Part shown: piece by piece, positions 6,058 to 6,793 of the stretch | Position numbering within the stretch: position 1 is the stretch's first letter | Layout of the letters: each line of letters starts with the position of its first letter | Assembly: GCA_029265085.1 (NCBI GenBank) | Contig: JAJUJY010000205.1 | Span: 1 to 6,793 of the forward strand | Direction of reading: 5' to 3' | Length of the DNA stretch: 6,793 bases | From: Chloroflexota bacterium | Lineage (GTDB): Bacteria > Chloroflexota > Anaerolineae > Anaerolineales > Anaerolineaceae | The notes under the pieces: model-generated | Databases searched by the model: none | What the model was told of the DNA's origin: nothing | The model's input: the letters and a program-made list of their open reading frames with translations, nothing else | Program-made: the position numbers and the translations under genes

Positions 6058-6729
6058 TCAAAGAGTTTCTGCTGAATCAGGCACAAGCCTCGCATATATC
6101 CTGTTTTCAACCGGATGGTCAATGATCCCGTGCCAGAGACTGGAACGGTGTGCTGCGACTAATTGAAAGCCCATCTTTTCATACAGACGGCAGGCCCCCT
6201 CATTTTCGCTTGTTGTGCCCAGATGGACTCCTGGAACGCCCAGTTCGCGCAATTGAAAAAGATACGTCTCAATTAATTTACGGCCTAAACCAAATCCGCG
6301 GCAGGCTGCATCGATATTAATATGAAGGTGAGCGGGGTAGATATCCAGATCTGCGGACGGCATTTCTCCCTGCAGATCGCCCCACCATATCCGCAGCGCA
6401 TAACGGAATGTCAACATTCCAGGATGATAGCCGCCGGTAATAAGGCGTTTCCATACCTGGCGGGTGAGCTGCTGGCTTACCTGGTGCTGCCGGCGGGTAT
6501 TGACTGCTCCCGTCAGAAAGCCAACGACTTTCCCGTCCGTTGCGGCAACCCAGGCATGTTCCGGTTCGTAATCGGTGTAATAAGCGTAAAACGCATCCAG
6601 AAAAATGCGCCGGTCTTCCATATATTTTTCGATGGGTGCGCCGAAAAAAGCCGTGTCCGCGGCAATTTTGAACAATGCCTCGCGGTCTGACGGCTGATAT
6701 GGGCGGATATTAAATGAAAGACCGCTCAC
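6058..6729 (-). CDS. GNAT family N-acetyltransferase (coupled to VOC gene)
   Basis: This gene encodes a 223-residue cytoplasmic acetyltransferase. The GNAT fold is shown by IRPYQPSDREALFKIA at the start, the central strand HLHINIDAACRGFGLGRKLI with R-x-x-G-x-G at residues 144-149 for acetyl-CoA binding, and motif B ENEGACRLYEKMGF at 175-188. It is longer than the usual 150-170 residues because of an extra helical segment (about 75-128) between the early strands and motif A. The start is the GTG at 6729, whose GTGA overlaps the TGA of the preceding VOC gene, with GGTGG five bases upstream; this favours translational coupling. The substrate is unknown. The pairing with a VOC-fold protein recalls small detoxification or antibiotic-modification operons, but that is inference only. 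Confidence 0.88.
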   Translation of the reverse strand: MSGLSFNIRPYQPSDREALFKIAADTAFFGAPIEKYMEDRRIFLDAFYAYYTDYEPEHAWVAATDGKVVGFLTGAVNTRRQHQVSQQLTRQVWKRLITGGYHPGMLTFRYALRIWWGDLQGEMPSADLDIYPAHLHINIDAACRGFGLGRKLIETYLFQLRELGVPGVHLGTTSENEGACRLYEKMGFQLVAAHRSSLWHGIIDHPVENRIYARLVPDSAETL

Positions 6730-6793
6730 TCAGGCCACCAACAAACCCCCAGGCGATTACCGTCTGGATCGATAAAGGTGAAATCCTGGACCT
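6726..6793 (-). CDS. VOC/glyoxalase-fold protein, C-terminal fragment
   Basis: Only the last 22 codons lie in the window; the 5' part is beyond the right edge. The readable end is VQDFTFIDPDGNRLGVCWWPE followed by TGA. The F-x-DPDGN-x-L pattern is the typical closing strand of vicinal oxygen chelate proteins (glyoxalase I, ring-cleavage dioxygenases, fosfomycin and bleomycin resistance proteins). Which of these it is cannot be told from this fragment; many are uncharacterised. Its stop codon overlaps the GTG start of the following GNAT gene by four bases, so the two genes are one transcription unit. Confidence 0.72.
   Translation of the reverse strand, partial: VQDFTFIDPDGNRLGVCWWPE

Noticed and set aside
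1..6793. Defence island, prophage, transposon or CRISPR locus
   Set aside because: No integrase, transposase, nuclease, toxin-antitoxin pair, terminal repeats or repeat-spacer pattern could be seen; all recognised genes are common housekeeping, sensing or small-enzyme families.

Overview
The window looks like ordinary chromosomal DNA from a free-living bacterium. It has roughly balanced base composition, good Shine-Dalgarno sites, and a mix of ATG, GTG and TTG starts. Chloroflexota (Anaerolineae-like) is my best guess. It rests on the overall feel of the proteins, such as a MscL with a zinc-ribbon tail, a small ICMT-like membrane methyltransferase and a dCache-HAMP-PAS-GGDEF-EAL receptor. No rRNA or other phylogenetic marker is present, so this is inference. 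I see no rRNA, tRNA, CRISPR array, insertion sequence, phage gene or attachment site.

Layout. On the + strand, positions 1-558 hold the C-terminal part of an APH-family phosphotransferase. Everything after that is on the - strand. From left to right it runs: a small DUF1059 protein (652-849), convergent with the kinase across a perfect hairpin; the two halves of a large cyclic-di-GMP signalling receptor (1079-2704 and 2708-4030); mscL (4338-4775); a GNAT acetyltransferase (4793-5263); an ICMT-like membrane methyltransferase (5330-6001); a second GNAT protein (6058-6729); and the last 22 codons of a VOC/glyoxalase-fold protein (6726-6793) that enters from beyond the window.

Transcription units. 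In - strand reading order, the VOC and GNAT genes overlap by 4 bases (GTGA) and are probably translationally coupled. The methyltransferase has its own strong ribosome site and a perfect TATAAT box upstream. The other GNAT gene and mscL are 17 bases apart and probably form one mRNA, headed by a 24-bp interrupted palindrome. The receptor follows a hairpin after mscL and a 300-base leader. DUF1059 has its own promoter-like sequence.

Most notable observation. One in-frame TAA at 2708-2710 interrupts what is otherwise a single continuous 983-codon receptor: dCache sensor, HAMP, coiled coil, PAS, GGDEF, EAL. The stop falls inside the PAS domain and both sides are well preserved in the same frame. 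It could be a recent nonsense mutation, a sequencing error, or a real split into a membrane sensor stub and a soluble cyclic-di-GMP enzyme restarted at the ATG three bases later. I did not find a clearly new multi-gene system here.
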